Assembly: GCA_015679605.1 (NCBI GenBank)
Contig: JAAAVE010000950.1
Location: forward strand, 1 to 11,729
Source: Podila epigama
Taxonomy: Eukaryota; Mortierellomycota; Mortierellomycetes; Mortierellales; Mortierellaceae
Direction of reading: 5' to 3'
Length of the DNA: 11,729 nt
Below the pieces are notes generated by a model. It was given only the letters and a program-made list of their open reading frames with translations. It ran no database searches and had not been told where the DNA came from. The position numbers and the translations under genes are program-made. This document shows positions 7,689 through 11,729 of this stretch, piece after piece; position 1 is the stretch's first letter, and every line of letters begins with the position of its first letter.

Positions 7689-7966
7689 AAGAGTAAAAAA
7701 TTATATATCCTGAGAGAATCCTGTTTCTTGAGGATTTTTTTTTTCGAGGAATGGAGAGTGAGGACATGGGAGTCCAGGGTGCTCACAGTTTGGTTCTATG
7801 TTTTTCCTTCCATTGAGACCATGGTTAAAGACAGGGCTATTTGTGGGTGAGAGCATCTCATTTTTTTTTTTTTATCTTTTTTTGGTTCCCTGTTGCGCAA
7901 TCGTGCACTGAATGCGATGAATAATGGGAGCGAACGGAGTGTGGGCGTGTGCTCTTTGACACAACG

Positions 7967-7990
7967 GTCAGATGGCGCGTTCGATCTGAC
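7967..7990. promoter_or_regulatory. Inverted repeat GTCAGAT-N10-ATCTGAC upstream of the CBS-PB1 gene
   Basis: Perfect 7-bp arms (7967-7973 and 7984-7990) with a GC-rich 10-base spacer, about 460 bases upstream of the start codon. The centre-to-centre spacing of 17 bases is short of two helical turns. It is a candidate dimeric transcription-factor site, but no specific factor is indicated. Confidence 0.4.
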
Positions 7991-8180
7991 AGTGAGGGCA
8001 GATGTGTGGATCATATGGATGCGCGAATATGAGTGTGTGAAGGTATGCATGTGTGTGTGCCTGACTGTATACCTGAGAGTGAAGCTGTGTGCAGCATAGC
8101 ATGTGTGGTGACAGTGACATTGTGCTCAACATGTGTTCACAGAAAAAAGAAGGACACCATTGCGCACAATCTTCAAAAGG

Positions 8181-8290
8181 CGATTTTTTTTTCTTCTTTT
8201 CTTTCTTTACTGCTTTACACTGCTTCCTTCCTTCTCCCTGTTCTTTTTTTTCTTTTTTCTTTTTACTTTTTCTCCACTTTCTCCTTCTTC
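8181..8290 (+). promoter_or_regulatory. Pyrimidine-rich core promoter tract of the CBS-PB1 gene
   Basis: About 110 bases are almost entirely T and C, with T8-T9 runs. They are followed by an A/C-rich leader (CATCACAACACATTC and similar) of about 150 bases to the ATG at 8447. A CT-rich block ahead of the transcription start is a known feature of many strongly transcribed, TATA-less fungal genes. The exact start site is inferred to lie near 8290. Confidence 0.55.
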
Positions 8291-8446
8291 ACGTCCTCAC
8301 CCCCGCAAACACATTCTCCATCGTTACCCGACTTGGCAATACACAAGACCCATAACATATTTTCGCCTCACGCATCACAACACATTCATATCCACCAACC
8401 TGTGTCCATCCAAGCAAGAGCACAAATTCAAACTTCAACCTCCACT

Positions 8447-11400
8447 ATGTTAAGAAATCCCAACAACTTCAGTCGACCCTCAAATGGATCCACTGTCGGA
8501 TCCACTGTATCTTCAACGACGCCAACGCTGAAGCGCACTGTCGTTTCTTCATCATCTCCTCCTCAAAATAACACCAGCAACAATGCCAGCAGCAGCTCAC
8601 ATTCTACGCTTGACATGGGTAATGCTGCTGACTTGGCACGCAAGCGTCAGACCCGCAAGGATGATGCCATCCGTAAAAAACTCGATCAAGAACTTGGTCG
8701 CAAACGACCCGCCACACGCGTCTATCGATCCACCACAAAAGCTGTGAAAGGCACCGTCGGAAGTCTTCGGTGCGGCCTTCATTGTCATTGTTTATGGTTT
8801 TTTTTTTCTTGTTGTCTTGTTGTTGTTGTTATTTTTTTATCTTCCTTGTCCGTTCCCTTGATGTCTTTGTTTGTACATTTTTGTTTATGTTGACATGTAT
8901 TTTTGCCTTTTCTATCTCCTTGATGGATGCATGCATTTAGACCTTCGGCTGCCCTGACCCTCCCTGACAGTGCAATGGTAGTGGATGCTGCAAGGTAACA
9001 ATTGAGAACATAAAATCGCCGCATCACCAAAAAAAAAAAAAAAAAAAAAAGTTGCTGTTGTGGTATTGAACTTTGATAATTGACTCGAGATACTGGTATT
9101 CTCAACGCATTCTTTGATAGAATCATGGCAGCCAAGAGGTAAAGTGGCAAGGCAAAGAACCCTCCTCATGGAAAGCACTTCACTGAATGACTGACTGGCT
9201 TCAACAAATGATTCCTAACTGAGCATTATCATTTTTACAACGTACTTCATGTTACTACTTCTTTGTCATGCTTCAGAGCGGATGCTGTCCTTGTGATTGA
9301 CAAAGACCAACACCTAGTGGGTAAGGTTGGAACAGCGTCTGTTGGGGGGATGACAGAGTAACAGAGAGAGATGGAAAGAGATGAAAACAGAACAATAGAA
9401 CCTAAACATAATCTTTTGCCTTCGTGACACTAGGTATCATGACTGACAAAGATCTGGCATTCCGCGTGGTTGCAGAAGGGCTCGACATTCGGTCCACTCT
9501 AATCTCACAAGTCATGACCAGGGTATGATAAAAAAAAGCAGAACAGCGCCTGTTCACTGTCATATTGAATGGATAAGAAAACAAACCCTTTGCTGATAAT
9601 TTTGTTTTTTTGCACACCATCTGTCATAACAGAACCCATTCTGCGTAACAACCGATACGAATGCAACAGAGGCACTCAACAAGATGGTCAGTGGTGGATT
9701 CCGACATTTGCCTTGTTTGAACGCCGAAGGTAAGACGAAAAGTGGTGTTATTCCTAGAGATCTTTTTCTTGTCTTTGTGTTTCCTTTTTTTTTTTGTTGA
9801 TGTTGAAAATGTCGGGATAAGAAAATCCCATCTCCTTGTTGTCGTGACCTCAACACTCGAGCCATGCCCTGATGACCTTGCCTTGGGCTCCAATATTTTT
9901 TCCTTTTTCTTTTTTTTTTGTTTGTTTTTTCTTCTTGTCTTTTTTGTAGGCGATGTGGTTGGCCTGTTGGACATCACAAAGTGCTTGTATGAAGCCCTCG
10001 AAAAACTAGAAAAGGCCCATCAATCATCCAAGAAACTGGTGGATGCTCTTGAAGGCATGCAGGCCGAATGGGCCCAGTCTGCCAATCAGGGACTACATGA
10101 CTATGTTGAGGCAGTAAGTTGGGTCTAATCATTTCTTTATTCCACTGTGTCCTACAAGGACGAGTTCACGTACAACATGAACATGCACCCAGAGTGACTA
10201 ACATAGTTCCCTCGCCTGAATTAGATGCGTGAAAAGATGGCTTCACCCGACCTAAACGCGATTCTGGACAACAGTCATGGGGCAGCAGAAGTACAGACAA
10301 AGACATCCGTCCGGGAAGCCTCTAAAGTGATGAAGATGTACCACTCAACAGCAAGTTTGATCATGGAAGACGGCCGTATCGCTGGTATTTTCACAACCAA
10401 GGTATAGAACAAACAATGGAGTCGTGGAATTATGAGTTTTTACTCAAAACACAAAACACAAATACGAGAATGTGACCTCTGAACAACCAACCGCAACAAC
10501 ATCTCCCCCATTCCCCTCATGATCAATTATGTTAGGATATTGTGGTAAGAGTTATGGCAGCAGGATTGGATCCTGGTACAACATCGGTCATTCGTGTCAT
10601 GACGCCGCACCCTGATACAGTACCCGCAAGCACGACCATCTTGGAGGCGCTCAAGATCATGCACACGAGGCATTATCTTCATCTCCCAGTTGTCAATGAG
10701 CATGGGGAGATGGCCGGTCTGGTCGATGTACTTCAGGTCTCATTGGCAATGCTCAACCAAATGGCAACTATTCAGTCAGACTCTGCCCAAAGCAGCGGCA
10801 GTAACAACCAGAGTACTGGACCTGTCTGGAACAAGTTCTGGGAGACGACCTTTGATAGAGACGACACTGGATCGGACGTGTCTGCATCCGATGTCCGTTC
10901 GAATCTCCAGTCAGATATTCACTATGGTTCTCCAAGTTTGGTTGGGTCCTCGAATCCCATTCGTAACGGGTCGTCTACAGTTGGAAGCAATAACCGTCCA
11001 TCCACGCACGAAACCAACCGGGGATCACCACAGCATAGAATACAGGAAGAACAACTCCAGCAACAGCAGCAACAGCAACAGCAAGAACACTCATCTTCAC
11101 CTCCACCTCAGCAGACTCCATCCGAGTTCACGTTCAAGTTCAAGGAGCCGATAGGTGACAAGGTTCATCGGTTTACCTCCAGCAGTCGGTCTTATTCAGA
11201 ACTGTTCTGCAAGATCCAGGAAAAGATTGGAGGAAGTGCCGCAGAGGCTACGTTGAGCTATTTCGATGAAGAGAACGACCAAGTGCTGTTATCCCAAGAC
11301 TCGGACGTGGAGGACGCTGTGGAGATGGCGGCTCGAAACCAATGGGCATTGATACGCCTTGTTGTGACACTCAAGCACGTTCCACCTCCTCCTGTGGTGG

Positions 11401-11723
11401 AGACTCTGGCTGCAGAACAAGTTCAAGAGCCAATTGTGCAAAAGGAGGTAGATGAGGTGAAAAAAGCGCAAGACGAGGAAGAGATTGCGTCTTCTCCTGT
11501 GGTGACTTCAACGGAATCGCTCAAGACGAGCGCACCTGCACCAATACCGACAGCTGAGAGTGCTGGTACTGGTGGTGGTGGTGGTAATGGGCTTTTGAGC
11601 ATTATCCAGGCTACCATGATTGACAAGGTGCCAGCGGGAGTGGATCCTCTGGTTGCTACAGGAGCCATTGGACTAGGTGTGGGTGTCGGTGTTGCACTTT
11701 TGATAGCCATGCTTAGAAAGTAA
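8447..11723 (+). CDS. Four-CBS-motif plus PB1 domain protein with C-terminal membrane anchor, nine exons
   Basis: Model: join(8447..8769, 8941..8994, 9121..9138, 9277..9320, 9434..9522, 9633..9729, 9950..10113, 10225..10401, 10536..11723), 2154 nt, 717 residues. It resembles the fungal 'CBS and PB1 domain-containing protein' family. In order: a Ser/Thr/Asn-rich N-terminus; a basic helix (about 64-87); CBS1 (about 110-175) and CBS2 (about 177-235); a helical linker (LEKLEKAHQSSKKLVDALEG); CBS3 (about 284-342) and CBS4 (about 344-398); a disordered Ser/Asn region; polyGln (about 494-505); PB1 (about 519-600); an acidic linker with Gly5; and a hydrophobic anchor (about 695-714) ending LRK. CBS1 (T150-D-K-D153) and CBS3 (T320-T-K-D323) keep the T-x-x-D ribose-binding signature; CBS2 and CBS4 lack the Asp. 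PB1 has both basic FKFK and an acidic FDEEND...DSDVEDA motif. It is probably an adenylate-sensing scaffold on an organelle membrane (inferred). Confidence 0.9.
8770..8940 (+). other. Intron 1 of the CBS-PB1 gene, with a non-consensus donor
   Basis: The donor reads CTTCG|GTGCGG, a weak match beside the GTAAGN/GTATGN donors of the other introns. The acceptor is GCATTTAG|ACC. The junction CG|A gives Arg and joins GTVGSLR to PSAALTL, which matches the family's expected run into CBS1. That supports the unusual donor. Confidence 0.75.
9029..9050 (+). repeat. A22 homopolymer inside intron 2 of the CBS-PB1 gene
   Basis: There are 22 consecutive A residues starting 34 bases after the donor at 8995 and ending 70 bases before the acceptor at 9120. 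It is the longest homopolymer in the window and is likely to vary in length. Confidence 0.9.
9121..9138 (+). other. 18-nt microexon (exon 3) of the CBS-PB1 gene
   Basis: The exon is AATCATGGCAGCCAAGAG between TTTGATAG and GTAAAG. Being 18 nt and in phase 2 on both sides, it adds exactly six residues (about 126-131) and keeps the frame. It contributes the IMAAK part of the first CBS helix: AAR-IMAAK-RADAVLVID. Skipping it would still leave an open frame, but with a shortened helix. Confidence 0.82.
9730..9949 (+). other. Intron 6 of the CBS-PB1 gene, longest in the window (220 bases)
   Basis: The donor is GTAAGA and the acceptor TTTTTTGTAG. The interior has several T9-T10 tracts. Phase 1: G|GC gives Gly and joins LNAE to GDVVGLLDITK within CBS2. 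Confidence 0.82.
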
Positions 11724-11729
11724 AGAGTT

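Larger units (their letters stand above)
7618..8446. other. Intergenic region: COG7 3' flank and promoter/leader of the CBS-PB1 gene
   Basis: This 829-base region between two + strand genes contains no supported gene. It holds a 16-bp palindrome (7673-7688), a small hairpin followed by T10 (7717-7744), a T13 run (7861-7873) and a perfect 7-bp inverted repeat (7967-7990). GT-rich sequence with GTGTGTGTG lies near 8036-8060, a long pyrimidine tract at 8181-8290, and an A/C-rich leader follows to the ATG. COG7 has no canonical AATAAA; the A/T-rich ATTATATAT near 7700 may serve as its 3' end signal. Confidence 0.6.

Noticed and set aside
7204-7767. Long antisense open frames over the end of COG7 and others inside COG7
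   Set aside because: They are frame shadows of a well-supported coding region, with Cys/Arg/Ser-rich composition and no domain.
8033-8446. Upstream in-frame extension of the CBS-PB1 protein with a Phe-rich stretch
   Set aside because: It is a translation of the pyrimidine-rich promoter tract. The ATG at 8447 follows an A/C-rich leader, has A at -3 and begins the expected Ser-rich N-terminus.
9029-9050. A22 as a retroposon poly(A) tail
   Set aside because: It lies within an intron, with no target-site duplication or retroelement sequence visible upstream. It is more simply a homopolymer expansion.
1-11729. tRNA, rRNA, CRISPR, transposase, virus-derived or toxin genes
   Set aside because: By eye I found no A/B-box cloverleaf, no repeat-spacer array, no terminal inverted repeats, and no viral or toxin protein signature on either strand.

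Overview
The window looks like nuclear DNA of a filamentous fungus, most likely an early-diverging lineage such as Mortierellomycotina or Mucoromycotina. The lineage is an inference from style: short GT-AG introns of about 110-220 bases with CTAAC-like branch points, pyrimidine tracts followed by A/C-rich leaders before start codons, poly-T and poly-A runs, and low-complexity Ser/Gln/acidic inserts in otherwise conserved eukaryotic proteins. I see no bacterial operon, rRNA, tRNA, CRISPR array or recognisable transposon.

Layout from left to right. (1) 1-242, + strand: the end of an intron and the final coding exon of an unrecognised gene that begins outside the window. (2) 635-1606, - strand: a three-exon gene for a 245-residue thioredoxin-fold protein with a CPPC redox motif, convergent with gene 1. 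(3) 1607-2661: about 1 kb without a supported gene, holding the promoter of gene 2, a hexamer repeat and the 3' flank of gene 4. (4) 2662-3690, - strand: a single-exon, membrane-anchored short-chain dehydrogenase/reductase. (5) 3691-3938: a compact divergent promoter with an 11/12-bp minisatellite and a perfect 7-bp inverted repeat. (6) 3939-7617, + strand: COG7, a subunit of the conserved oligomeric Golgi tethering complex, two exons, 1178 residues and much longer than the human protein. (7) 7618-8446: an intergenic region with inverted repeats, T runs and the pyrimidine-rich promoter of the last gene. (8) 8447-11723, + strand: a nine-exon gene, including an 18-nt microexon, for a 717-residue protein with four CBS motifs, a PB1 domain and a C-terminal membrane anchor.

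All four complete gene models were joined by hand. In each one the splice phases close exactly and the total length is a multiple of three. The genes do not form an obvious pathway: redox protein, reductase, Golgi tether and CBS/PB1 protein are ordinary neighbours in a gene-dense fungal genome. I do not find a convincing undescribed multi-gene system. The most unusual items are the structured SDR/COG7 divergent promoter, the 18-nt microexon next to an A22 run, and the unassigned N-terminal region of the thioredoxin-fold protein.
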